Of a stretch of 64,000 nt of DNA, positions 17,405-25,630 are shown piece by piece. Positions within the stretch are counted from its first letter, which is position 1; each line of letters starts with the position of its first letter. The stretch covers positions 124,001 through 188,000 of the forward strand of contig NZ_CP132976.1 of assembly GCF_030864005.1 (NCBI RefSeq). The letters are read 5' to 3'. The DNA is from Achromobacter seleniivolatilans (GTDB taxonomy: Bacteria; Pseudomonadota; Gammaproteobacteria; Burkholderiales; Burkholderiaceae_B). The position numbers were made by a program, and so were the translations under genes. A model generated the notes under the pieces. That model was given only the letters and a program-made list of their open reading frames with translations, did not search any database and was not told where the DNA came from.

Positions 17405-17953
17405 ATGCAACCCATACACTGGGACGCCATGACGCCAGAAGACGCAATTTTTGAATTGATCAGGGCCGCGGCAGATGGCATGCCTGTGCTGTCTGCCGAA
17501 ACGATAGAACCTGCGCCGCAGCCGCCGTATGCCACGTTGGCCGTTCGGTGGATAGACGCCGGACCCGCCGAAGAAGGTCAGGTCGATGCCGACGGCAACC
17601 AGGCCATGCGTGACCACCGCGACGCCACTGTTGAACTGAAGAGTTTTGGTGTTGCTGCGTTCAGCGTGCTCGACAAGCTGGGTTTGACTTTGCAACACCC
17701 GGATTTTGAAGAACGGGCCGAAGCGTTGGGCCTGGCGGTCTTTGATACCGGGCGCTTGCAAAACGTCCCGCCTGAAGAGGGCGCCACGTTCGATTTCCGG
17801 CGCGGCGCGCTGGAACTCGGCATCCGCTATTCGCAAACCTATACGGCTTTCGTCGGCACGATTCAGACCGTGACCGGCGTGGCCAGCACAACTGGCGGAA
17901 TTACTTCCGCCATAGATACCTCTTTCACCGTGAAGACACCCACGGCGCCGTAG
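17405..17953 (+). CDS. Neck/tail terminator protein (gp12-like, LIC_12616 type)
   Basis: A 182-residue structural protein of the neck-terminator type that caps the tail tube and sheath (seen in myophages with DUF3383 sheaths). The body is beta-rich (TVELKSFGVAAFSVLDKLGL, then LELGIRYSQTYTAFV). It is the first late gene; in phages this gene follows the capsid and connector genes, none of which are present here. An alternative ATG lies at 17429. Confidence 0.7.
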   Translation: MQPIHWDAMTPEDAIFELIRAAADGMPVLSAETIEPAPQPPYATLAVRWIDAGPAEEGQVDADGNQAMRDHRDATVELKSFGVAAFSVLDKLGLTLQHPDFEERAEALGLAVFDTGRLQNVPPEEGATFDFRRGALELGIRYSQTYTAFVGTIQTVTGVASTTGGITSAIDTSFTVKTPTAP

Positions 17954-17978
17954 CGTCACGGATCTTCCTAACTGTCCT

Positions 17979-18001
17979 GCCGCCTTATGGCGGCTTTTTT
18001 A
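17979..18001 (+). terminator. Intrinsic terminator between neck and sheath genes
   Basis: The stem GCCGCC-TTAT-GGCGGC (17979-17994) is followed by seven T. It sits 13 bases before the sheath start, so it may tune sheath expression or require antitermination. Confidence 0.75.
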
Positions 18002-18013
18002 TTGGAGCCGCAA

Positions 18014-19372
18014 ATGGCAAAAATCGACCGGATCGTCAATGTGGCGATCTCGCTGAACACCACGGCGATCAAGGAACAGAACTTCTCTGACATCCTGATC
18101 CTTGGCGCGCACGCGCTGGCCGTCAATCGTATTCTGGCGGTGACCGAGCCCGGCGAGTTGCTGGACATGGGCATCGCTCAGACCGACCCGCTGTACGTCG
18201 CCGTGCGCGATGCGTTCAAGCAGATCCCGACGGTTTCGCGAGTCTTCGTTGGCCGCCGCCACGTGGATGTGTCGCAGTTCACCGTGACGCGCGCTGCCGC
18301 CACGGACTACACCGTGACGCTGTCGTGGCGTGATGGCGCAGGCCAAGTTCAAAAGGCGGAAGCCAAGGCCACGGGCGTTGCCGAAAGCACGCCGCAAACG
18401 ATCGCCACCGCATTGGTCGCCGCCATTACCGCGACCAGCGCGCCTGTGACGGCTGCTGCTGTGGGCGCCGACGTATCGGTCACCGCAGAGCAAACCGGCA
18501 ATGCCGTCGCTATCGCCATCAAGGGCAATTTGCAGCTGTCGGCGCCCGTCAGCACGGAAACCCCCTCGGCCGCGTTGAATGCCTGCCTGCGTGAAAACGG
18601 CGATTGGTACGGCGTGGCGTTGGCCAGCCGCGTTGAAGCCGACGTGCTGGATGCCGCCGAATGGGTGGAATCCAATGAGCGTCTGTTTGGCGTGTCGTCC
18701 GACCAGGCCGGCATCATCGACGCCGCAGTGTCCACCGACATTGCATCCAAGTGCCAGCAAAAGCAGTACTTCCGCACGCACGTCTGGTATCACGGCGAGG
18801 CCCGGACCGAAGCCTTGGAAGCCGCCGTCAGCGCCAACCGCTTCACGTTCTATCCCGGTGGTGAAACCTGGGCTAACACGCGTCTGTCTGGCGTGACGTA
18901 TGACAGCCTGAGCGAAGGCCAGGCATTGGCCGCGCATGCCAAGAACGCCAACACGTTCGAACAGATGCGCAACTTTGCCGTGACGCAAAACGGCAAGGTC
19001 GCTGCCGGCGAATGGATCGACGTGATCCGCGGCCGTGACTGGCTGTCGGAACAGGTGAAGATCAACGTGGCATCGCAGCTGATCAACGCGAACGGCAAGG
19101 TGCCTTACACCGACGTCGGTATTCAGATCCTGGTGAACGGTATTCGCCAAGCCCTGCTGCTGGGTCAAAGCCGTGGACTGATCGCGCCTGACGAAATCGA
19201 TGATGCGGGCCGCACGATTCCCGGTTTTGTCATCACCGTGCCGCGCGCTGCTGGCATCTCCACGAACGACAAGGCCAACCGCATTCTGCGTGACCTGAAG
19301 TTCAGCGCCCGTCTGGCGGGCGCCATCCATGTTGCCGAGATCAAAGGCAACCTCACCTACCAACAACTGTAA
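18014..19372 (+). CDS. Contractile tail sheath protein (DUF3383)
   Basis: A 452-residue protein of the DUF3383 family, the sheath of one class of contractile tails. The N-terminus KIDRIVNVAISLNTTAIKEQ is characteristic. A variable beta insertion (about 95-190) is followed by the conserved C-terminal part that includes GREWSEQ-type helices and a final IHVAEIKGNLTY strand used for sheath interlinking. A GGAG Shine-Dalgarno precedes ATG 18014. Sheath contraction would drive the tube through a target cell envelope. Confidence 0.9.
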   Translation: MAKIDRIVNVAISLNTTAIKEQNFSDILILGAHALAVNRILAVTEPGELLDMGIAQTDPLYVAVRDAFKQIPTVSRVFVGRRHVDVSQFTVTRAAATDYTVTLSWRDGAGQVQKAEAKATGVAESTPQTIATALVAAITATSAPVTAAAVGADVSVTAEQTGNAVAIAIKGNLQLSAPVSTETPSAALNACLRENGDWYGVALASRVEADVLDAAEWVESNERLFGVSSDQAGIIDAAVSTDIASKCQQKQYFRTHVWYHGEARTEALEAAVSANRFTFYPGGETWANTRLSGVTYDSLSEGQALAAHAKNANTFEQMRNFAVTQNGKVAAGEWIDVIRGRDWLSEQVKINVASQLINANGKVPYTDVGIQILVNGIRQALLLGQSRGLIAPDEIDDAGRTIPGFVITVPRAAGISTNDKANRILRDLKFSARLAGAIHVAEIKGNLTYQQL

Positions 19373-19385
19373 TCGGGGTACTTCC

Positions 19386-19814
19386 ATGTCCGTCAAAACT
19401 TACGCACCGAACCAGGTGAAGATTGTGGTGGGCGCGTTGCCCATCTCCGGCTTGGCCGAAGACAACTTCGTGACCGTTACCGAATTGGGCGATGGCATTG
19501 CGTCCGTTGTCGGTATCGACGGCGAGGTGTCGCGCGCGATGTCGCGCAATTCGCGCCTGAGCATCAAGATCACGTTGATGCAAACCAGCGCCAGCAATGC
19601 GGCGTTGTCCGCGCTGCATCAGGCCGATAAGGCTACCGAGGGCAACGGCGCCTTCCCGATTTCGATTACCGATTTGCGCGGCTTGTCCCTGCATGCGTCG
19701 GATTCGGCATGGATCGTGAAGATGCCGGACGCTGGCTACGGCGCCAAGGTCGGCTCCCGCGAATGGACGATCGAAACCGGCCAGGCCATCAACGTGGTTG
19801 GGGGTAACGCCTGA
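19386..19814 (+). CDS. Tail tube protein (DUF3277)
   Basis: A 142-residue beta-sandwich protein of the DUF3277 family, the tube partner of DUF3383 sheaths. It carries VKIVVGALPISGLAEDNFV, the conserved VTVTELGDGIAS-type strand and MQTSASNAALSALHQADK. It starts 13 bases after the sheath, and its last base is shared with the next ATG (TGATGG). It forms the inner tube of the particle. Confidence 0.88.
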   Translation: MSVKTYAPNQVKIVVGALPISGLAEDNFVTVTELGDGIASVVGIDGEVSRAMSRNSRLSIKITLMQTSASNAALSALHQADKATEGNGAFPISITDLRGLSLHASDSAWIVKMPDAGYGAKVGSREWTIETGQAINVVGGNA

Positions 19815-20299
19815 TGGCCGCGATCAAGGAAGTGGTGATCGGCACGACGATCTTCCGCATTTCCCGCTTTGATCCGTTCCGTCAGCTCAAGCTGCTGGGC
19901 GACCTGCAAAAGGAAGTTCTGCCAGCGGCCGGTTCGATGCTGACCACCGTGTTCGGCAACGACACCCCCGGCCAGGAACGCGATGAAAGCGCCATGCTGA
20001 ACGCGTTTCGCGAACTGTCGGCCAAGCTGGGCGGTGACGCTCTGGGCGGCTGGGCCGAGCGCCTGATCGACCCGGAGCTGGTCAGCTTTGAGCTGGTGGG
20101 GCGCGAGCCCCAGAAGCTGACCGCCGCGCACCGTGGCTTGGCGTTCACTGACTACGCCGAGATCCTGGAACTGCTGTTTCACATTCTTGAGCACAACTTC
20201 GCCGGCCCTTTGGCGCGTTGGGTCGGCCGCTTTGGTCCGGCCCGCGAGAAGCTGGCGAGTCTGTCGGGCAGTTCGACGCAGGCTTCGAACGAGAGTTGA
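19814..20299 (+). CDS. Tail assembly chaperone (short, zero-frame product)
   Basis: A 161-residue helical protein in the position of the tail assembly chaperone between tube and tape measure. It has a FDPFRQLKLLGDLQKEVLP N-terminal helix and a long hydrophobic C-terminal region (FTDYAEILELLFHILEHNF). Such chaperones coat the tape measure before tube polymerisation and commonly yield a second product by -1 frameshift. A candidate slippery heptamer C-CCT-TTG lies at 20206-20212, inside a -1 open frame that continues to 20445. Confidence 0.8.
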   Translation: MAAIKEVVIGTTIFRISRFDPFRQLKLLGDLQKEVLPAAGSMLTTVFGNDTPGQERDESAMLNAFRELSAKLGGDALGGWAERLIDPELVSFELVGREPQKLTAAHRGLAFTDYAEILELLFHILEHNFAGPLARWVGRFGPAREKLASLSGSSTQASNES

Positions 20300-20445
20300 T
20301 CATTTGGCGGCCCATCCTGGCCCGCCATGTCAGTTTGGACGCCGTCAAACGCGGTGACGTCGACCTCCTGGACATCCTGAAGCTGAACGCTCTGATGGAT
20401 GCCCAGGAGGCGGCGCAATCCGCGTCAGAACGGAAGGCGAGGTAA
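20212..20445 (+). CDS. Tail chaperone extension made by predicted -1 frameshift
   Basis: In the -1 frame relative to the chaperone, an open frame runs from 20191 to TAA at 20443-20445 and encodes a clearly protein-like tail (ERELIIWRPILARHVSLDAV, then VDLLDILKLNALMDAQEAA). It has no ATG and no Shine-Dalgarno of its own. Slippage at C-CCT-TTG would give a fused chaperone of about 210 residues, matching the G/G-T type arrangement known for phage tail chaperones. An internal TTG start (20218) is the alternative. Confidence 0.65.
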   Translation, partial: GALGRPLWSGPREAGESVGQFDAGFERELIIWRPILARHVSLDAVKRGDVDLLDILKLNALMDAQEAAQSASERKAR

Positions 20446-20447
20446 CG

Positions 20448-22718
20448 ATGACCGTTGTAAGTGAAGTGGTGGCCGTTCTGAGCTACCAGGTGGATGACAC
20501 CGGAATCCGGCGATACCGGCAAGGGTTCAAGGACGCCATGTCGAAGATGGCGGCCGACTCGGCGGGCGCCATTCAGGCGATGCGTGAAGTGGCAAGCAGC
20601 ATGACCGGGGTCCAGACGGGTCTGACTGACCTGATCGAGCTGCAAAGGAAAGCGGCAGGACCAACGGGCTTCTTGGCAAAAGCCGTTGCCAATTTACGTG
20701 GCGCCCTGACGTCGTTGGTGGGCGTCGGTTCGGTTCGGCAGATCTTGGGCGATATCGATGCCTGGGTGCAGGTGGAAGACGCCATGCGCCGGGCAACGAA
20801 TTCCACCGAGGAATACGCGGAGGCGGACCGCGAGTTGGCCAAGACGTCGCGCACGACGCGTACGGCTTATGCCGACAATGCGGACACGTTCATGCGTATG
20901 CAGCGCAGCATGGCGGGCCAGGGCAAGTCCGCGCAAGACGCCCTGGACGTCACGCAGCTTGTGGCGTTGGGCGCGTCTCTGTCGGGTGACAAAGGCGCAG
21001 ATCGCGGCGCCATTGTGGCGTCGATGCTCAAGGCGATCGAGCAGGGCGGGTTTGGCGCGGAGCAGTTCGCCGCCTTGCCCAAGCGTCTGCAAGACGCCAT
21101 GGCCAAGGGCATGGGCACCACGCTGCAAGGCCTGACCGCGCAGGCCCAAGGCGGCATGATCAGCACCGGCGCCGCACTGCCTGCATTGCAGTCGCAGTTA
21201 CCGGCGTTGCAGGCAGAGGCCGGCGCCAAGCCGGCAAGTCTTGCCGGATCGGTGACGGTGTTGAACGACGCCTGGCAACGCTTCTTTGGAACGATGATTG
21301 GCGGCCGCACTGTGCTGCAAATCGTGACGGGGGCAGTTGAACTGCTGGCAGACAACCTGGGTTTTGTGATCAGGATGCTGGCGTTGGCTGGGGCTTCGTT
21401 TGGCCTGGTGATGTTGAACCAATGGCTGGCAGCTGCGACGCGTCAGTCGGGCGGTTTGCTCAAAGCGCTACGTGACTCGGCGCGCGCCGCATTGGGGCTG
21501 AATACCGCGATGTCTACCGGGTCCGGGTCCACAGGCACCGCGCAGGCTTTCTCGGGTTTGGGTCGATCGCTTGGGCCGATGCTGCGCATGGCTGCGGTTC
21601 TGACCACGATCTATCTGATTGGCGAAGACATCTCCAACTGGTTGAACGGTAGTGACTCCGTGCTGGGCAGCGTGGTCGGAGGCGTCGAAAACTGGCAGAG
21701 CGAAATCGAGACTGTTTCCACAGTCTTGACGTTTGTGAAGGACTTGCTGGGCGGCGCGGGTACGGCCGTGGGCGAGTGGACGAAGAAGCTCGCCATGACC
21801 TCGGCGGTTCTTTATGGCATGTGGCGCATTCTTTCGCCGATTGGCTCCTTGTTCATGTTCTTGGCTCGGACGGCCGTGCCCATGTTGTGGCGGGCAGTAG
21901 CCATGCACCCGATCGGGCGGATTATTACGCTTATCGGCATGCTGGCCCTGGCTGTATGGCAGATCTACAAAAACTGGGATGTGATCAGCGCCGCGATAGT
22001 GGCTGTGTGGAATTCGGTCACGGGATATCTGAAAGCCGCGTGGGATTCCGTCACGTCGTATCTGTTGGCGGCATGGGACACGGTTACGGCCTATATCTCG
22101 CTGGCGTGGAACACGCTGATGGGATTGGCGCAGAGCTATTTTCTGGACCCCTTGATGGCGTGGTTTTCAGCGCTGTGGGCGTTCTGGAGCGGTCTGGTAA
22201 ACGCCGTGGTGGCCGCATTCACCGGCGACTGGGATGCGGCGATTGCGCATCTGGTTGGCGCGTTTACGGGGTTGTGGACGTTCTTTGCCAACATCGGCAG
22301 TGGAATCCTGAACGTGATCCGCGCGATTGGCGACGCCATCCAGACCTGGGTCATGGACAAGTTCAAGTCGGCGGTCAGTTGGTTCAAGAGTCTGCTGCCT
22401 GGCCAGATGCTCTCTGATGAGCAGAAGGGCGCTATGACGGATTCAGCCAAGGCGCTTGCCGCACAACCGCAAGTGCAGGCATTTGCGGCGGGGAGTGCTG
22501 TGCCAGGTGTGTCGCCAGGCACGGCGCTGCGAGGCGGTTTCGGCAAGGTGAACCAAGCGGTCAATGTGCAAAACAGTTTTACGGTCAACGCACGCGGTGT
22601 AGATGCTGCGGGCATTGGCTTAGAGGTCAGGAAAGCCGGTGACGAGGTCAGCATTCAAAGCGTTGACAGTATTGCTCGATCTCTAGCCTCGTCGAGAGGC
22701 GTTGAGGTCGGAAGCTAG
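20448..22718 (+). CDS. Tape measure protein
   Basis: A 756-residue protein that sets tail length. The N-terminal coiled region (about 1-260) has the tape-measure pattern, with long alpha-helices and alternating small residues. Hydrophobic membrane-type segments (about 295-330, 470-500) are followed by repeated WNSVTGYLKAAWDSVTSYLL-like units (about 515-570). Length typically scales at about 0.15 nm per residue, so a tail of roughly 110 nm is expected. Stop TAA of the preceding gene and this ATG are two bases apart. Confidence 0.9.
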   Translation: MTVVSEVVAVLSYQVDDTGIRRYRQGFKDAMSKMAADSAGAIQAMREVASSMTGVQTGLTDLIELQRKAAGPTGFLAKAVANLRGALTSLVGVGSVRQILGDIDAWVQVEDAMRRATNSTEEYAEADRELAKTSRTTRTAYADNADTFMRMQRSMAGQGKSAQDALDVTQLVALGASLSGDKGADRGAIVASMLKAIEQGGFGAEQFAALPKRLQDAMAKGMGTTLQGLTAQAQGGMISTGAALPALQSQLPALQAEAGAKPASLAGSVTVLNDAWQRFFGTMIGGRTVLQIVTGAVELLADNLGFVIRMLALAGASFGLVMLNQWLAAATRQSGGLLKALRDSARAALGLNTAMSTGSGSTGTAQAFSGLGRSLGPMLRMAAVLTTIYLIGEDISNWLNGSDSVLGSVVGGVENWQSEIETVSTVLTFVKDLLGGAGTAVGEWTKKLAMTSAVLYGMWRILSPIGSLFMFLARTAVPMLWRAVAMHPIGRIITLIGMLALAVWQIYKNWDVISAAIVAVWNSVTGYLKAAWDSVTSYLLAAWDTVTAYISLAWNTLMGLAQSYFLDPLMAWFSALWAFWSGLVNAVVAAFTGDWDAAIAHLVGAFTGLWTFFANIGSGILNVIRAIGDAIQTWVMDKFKSAVSWFKSLLPGQMLSDEQKGAMTDSAKALAAQPQVQAFAAGSAVPGVSPGTALRGGFGKVNQAVNVQNSFTVNARGVDAAGIGLEVRKAGDEVSIQSVDSIARSLASSRGVEVGS

Positions 22719-22726
22719 GAGAATCC

Positions 22727-23284
22727 ATGAGCTTTGTATCCATGATTTTTGGCTGGAACGGGGGCAGCAAGATTGGCTCCGTTCCGCTTGATGCGCTTCT
22801 GAGTGAGAAAACCTCGCTGAGTAGTCAGGCGACTTCATACGCTGTTGAAGAAGGCCTGCCCGTGTCTGATCACGTCGTGCAAGAGTCCGAAAGGCTCTCG
22901 CTGGATGGTTGGGTGACGGCAGCGGAAGTTGCGCTGCTGGGCTCGGCTGGCGCCAGTCCAAGCGGCGCAGGCCGCTCCAAAATGATCAGCGCCAAAGCCG
23001 CTCTGCGTGAAATTCACGCGAACCGTTTGCCCATCACGATTTCTACCGGCTTGGACCAATACGTGAACTTCGTCATGGAGTCCTGCGAAATCGGCCGCTC
23101 CAACTCAGGGGGAGAACGGTTTGAAATATCGGCCAGCTTCAAGCGGATTCGCAAGGTGACGCTGCGCGAGGCCGACATTCCGCCCGAGCAGACGTCTGGC
23201 GCCGCCACTGGCAAAGCGGGCGCCACCAAGACCAACGCGGGCAAGGTTTCCAAGCCTTTTGAGCATGCCGTCATACCGGCATGA
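22727..23284 (+). CDS. Baseplate Dit-like protein (DUF6046-type)
   Basis: A 185-residue baseplate protein in the position of distal tail/Dit-like proteins. The core is beta-rich (SKIGSVPLDALLSEKTSLSS, then LPITISTGLDQYVNFVMESC) with the RSNSGGERFEISASFKRI segment typical of the family, and a disordered Ala/Lys tail. It would form the ring connecting the tube to the central hub. Confidence 0.75.
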   Translation: MSFVSMIFGWNGGSKIGSVPLDALLSEKTSLSSQATSYAVEEGLPVSDHVVQESERLSLDGWVTAAEVALLGSAGASPSGAGRSKMISAKAALREIHANRLPITISTGLDQYVNFVMESCEIGRSNSGGERFEISASFKRIRKVTLREADIPPEQTSGAATGKAGATKTNAGKVSKPFEHAVIPA

Positions 23285-23311
23285 CATCCCGCAAATTTCC
23301 AGGAAGGTCCC

Positions 23312-23638
23312 ATGTTTGAGATTCCAATTTTGGACGCCAACGACAGCCTCACCGAGGTGGAGCTGGATGGCGTCACTTACTTCTTGCGGCTGTCCTGGAA
23401 CAGCGAGGCTGAACTGTGGGTCTTGTCGATTGAGAATGCCTACAACGAGCTGATCGTGGCAGGCATCGCGGTAGTGCCGGACACGCCGCTGCTTGGCGCA
23501 TACCGGCATCTGGCGGTGCCTGCGGGCGAATTGGTGGCGCGCGCGCCGGACCGCCGGGATGCTATCAGCCGGACAGCGCTGCCCAGCGGCGTGGTGTCGC
23601 TGATGTACATCGAGGCGGATGAGGTGGCAGATGGCTAG
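23312..23638 (+). CDS. Baseplate plug protein (cyanophage Pam3 gp18-like)
   Basis: A 108-residue protein of the small baseplate plug family: EIPILDANDSLTEVELDGVT, YFLRLSWNSEAELWVLSI and a conserved PDTPLLGAYRHLAVP turn. It lies between the Dit-like and hub genes as in Pam3-type myophages. It overlaps the hub gene by eight bases. Confidence 0.75.
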   Translation: MFEIPILDANDSLTEVELDGVTYFLRLSWNSEAELWVLSIENAYNELIVAGIAVVPDTPLLGAYRHLAVPAGELVARAPDRRDAISRTALPSGVVSLMYIEADEVADG

Positions 23639-24542
23639 ATTTAATCGGGTCTACCGGCTGTTGGTGGGCAAGGGCGGCGCCAAAGGCTTGGAGATCGTGC
23701 CGCCTATCCGGCTGGTGTTCGAGATCACCAAAGACGTCAACGAAGAGCCGAACGATCACAAGATCCGTCTGTACAACCTGTCGCCCGCAACGCGTAAATC
23801 TCTGGAGGAGCCGGGGCTGCGCTGTGTGCTGTACGCGGGTTATGCCGAAGAGGGCGGGCCGCTGTTGATGGCTTCGGGCAGTGTCGTGTTTGCCTACACA
23901 AAATTTGACCCGCCCGACGTGGTTACGGAATTGATCGTCAAGGATGGTTATACCGAAGTGCGGGACACAGCCGTGTCTATCGGCTTGGGGCAGGGCGCCT
24001 TGGCAAGCGCCATCATTCGTGACATTGCCCGTCAGATGGGTTTGTCGCTGGTGATGGCTGACGACATCCCGGACCGCACCTGGGTCAATGGTTTTTCATT
24101 TTATGGCGCGGCGCGTACGGCGCTGCACAAGGTGACGCAAGGAACCGGCCTGGAATGGTCGATTCAGAATCAACAGTTGCAAGTGCTGCAACGCGGCGGC
24201 ACGACGCGGCGCCAGGCGGTGGTGCTGGCCGTTGATACAGGCTTGCTGGGTCATCCCGAGCGCGTGCGTGAAGCCGCGCAGGAAAAGGCGAAGTCCAAGG
24301 GCAAGCCTGCCGACGGCGCCGCCGACTCGGCTAGCGCGCATCAGGAGCGGGACGGCTGGAGCGTGAAGTCCTTGTTGCTGCCGATGATCAACCCAGGCGA
24401 TTTGGTCAAGCTGGAGAGCCGCACGGTGGAGGCCTTTCAGCGCGTTGAGAAAGTGCAACACAAGGGCGATAGCGAAACCGGCGATTGGCAGACCGAATTG
24501 AGCCTGGTCGACCGGTATGCGCCGCCCAAGAAAAAAGGATAA
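23631..24542 (+). CDS. Baseplate hub protein (gp27-like)
   Basis: A 303-residue hub protein. The N-terminal half has RLVFEITKDVNEEPNDHKIR with YNLSPATRKSLEEPG, the recognised start of this hub family. The second half carries WVNGFSFYGAARTALHKVTQ and NPGDLVKLESRTVEAFQRVE as in gp27/gpD-type hubs. A charged low-complexity insertion (AQEKAKSKGKPADG) sits in the middle. It joins tube and spike. Confidence 0.82.
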   Translation: MARFNRVYRLLVGKGGAKGLEIVPPIRLVFEITKDVNEEPNDHKIRLYNLSPATRKSLEEPGLRCVLYAGYAEEGGPLLMASGSVVFAYTKFDPPDVVTELIVKDGYTEVRDTAVSIGLGQGALASAIIRDIARQMGLSLVMADDIPDRTWVNGFSFYGAARTALHKVTQGTGLEWSIQNQQLQVLQRGGTTRRQAVVLAVDTGLLGHPERVREAAQEKAKSKGKPADGAADSASAHQERDGWSVKSLLLPMINPGDLVKLESRTVEAFQRVEKVQHKGDSETGDWQTELSLVDRYAPPKKKG

Positions 24543-24545
24543 GTC

Positions 24546-25241
24546 ATGAGCAACGTGGTGAGCGCGATCCGCTCGATTATCTCGACGGAGCTGGCCGATG
24601 TGTACACAACGCTGCCGGGCGAAGTCGTCAGTTATGACGGCATATTCGTGACGGCGCGTCCGGCGCTGGCCAAGCGCCTGGCAAACGGCGAGAACTTGCC
24701 CGCTCCCCAGATTGTTCGCGTGCCGGTGTGCTGGCCTGTGGGCGATGTGCGAGGCGCGCAGGCGCTGATTTCGGTGCCGCTCAAAGCGGGTGACGCGATC
24801 AAGTTGTCGTTCTCCGCCCGCGCGCTGGAAAACTGGCTGATGGGCGATAACGGTCCGCCCGACGACCCGCGGCAATTCGATCTGTCTGACGCCTTTGCCA
24901 CGCCGCTGTTGCGTCCTGGCACTGTCGCGGCCGATACCGACAACGTCAGCATTCAATACGGCCCTGGCACGCTGAAGTTGTCGCCAGCCGGGGAACTGAC
25001 CTTTCAGGTCAAGAACTGGACTGTCCAGGCCGAGCAAACGACCTTCAACACGCCGGTCACGATCAATGGGCCGCTCGTCTACACGCAAGGCATGGCGGGC
25101 GAGGGCGGCGCGGGCGGCGCATCCATGCGGATACGAGGCGGCGTCGCCTATGAAGGCGGATCGATCACGCACAACGGCAAAAATATTGGCGATTCGCATC
25201 GCCACCCCTACGCCGGCGGCATTACGGAGGACCCTGTCTGA
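24546..25241 (+). CDS. Central baseplate spike (gp138/gp45/gpV-like)
   Basis: A 231-residue spike protein. An N-terminal OB-fold-like part (SYDGIFVTARPALAKRLA) is followed by a middle part and a C-terminal triple beta-helix-like region. The tip has SHRHPYAGG close to the C-terminus, matching the HxH iron-binding tip of P2 gpV and phi92 gp138 spikes. It punctures the outer membrane. Its stop shares the TGATGG with the next gene's start. Confidence 0.88.
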   Translation: MSNVVSAIRSIISTELADVYTTLPGEVVSYDGIFVTARPALAKRLANGENLPAPQIVRVPVCWPVGDVRGAQALISVPLKAGDAIKLSFSARALENWLMGDNGPPDDPRQFDLSDAFATPLLRPGTVAADTDNVSIQYGPGTLKLSPAGELTFQVKNWTVQAEQTTFNTPVTINGPLVYTQGMAGEGGAGGASMRIRGGVAYEGGSITHNGKNIGDSHRHPYAGGITEDPV

Positions 25242-25609
25242 TGGCTTTGGACCTAGCACTTTCCGCTGACCATGATCTGGATCTGGATCTGCTCGGGCGG
25301 ACAACGTTTGTGGACGGCGCCGACCGGATTGCACAACAGATCAAGGTGACGTTGCTGGCCTTTATGGGCGAGTGGTTTCTGGACACCACCTTTGGCGTCC
25401 CGTACTTCGACGACATTCTTGTGAAGTCGCCAGACCGGGCCAGCATCGAAGCCATCTTGCGTGCCCGGATTCGAGCGGTGCCCGGTGTTGAACGCGTGCG
25501 CCGTCTTGATCTTGAAATTGAACGCCAACTGCGCGTTCTGCGCGTCAGCTTTGACGCCGATACGACCGCGGGACGACTCGATCGAGTCGTCGAACTGCGT
25601 AAGACCTAA
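25241..25609 (+). CDS. Baseplate wedge protein gp25-like (gpW)
   Basis: A 122-residue wedge protein: DRIAQQIKVTLLAFMGEWFLDTTFG is the gp25/W family signature (around residue 28-52), with the conserved FGVPY. It starts on the overlapping TGATGG of the spike gene. Wedge proteins trigger sheath contraction. Confidence 0.92.
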   Translation: MALDLALSADHDLDLDLLGRTTFVDGADRIAQQIKVTLLAFMGEWFLDTTFGVPYFDDILVKSPDRASIEAILRARIRAVPGVERVRRLDLEIERQLRVLRVSFDADTTAGRLDRVVELRKT

Positions 25610-25630
25610 CCCCATTTTTTCGAGGTACCT

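Noticed and set aside
17999..19396. Long minus-strand open frame antisense to the sheath gene
   Set aside because: It is Arg/His/Gln-rich with no Shine-Dalgarno and mirrors the codon bias of the well-supported sheath gene on the other strand.
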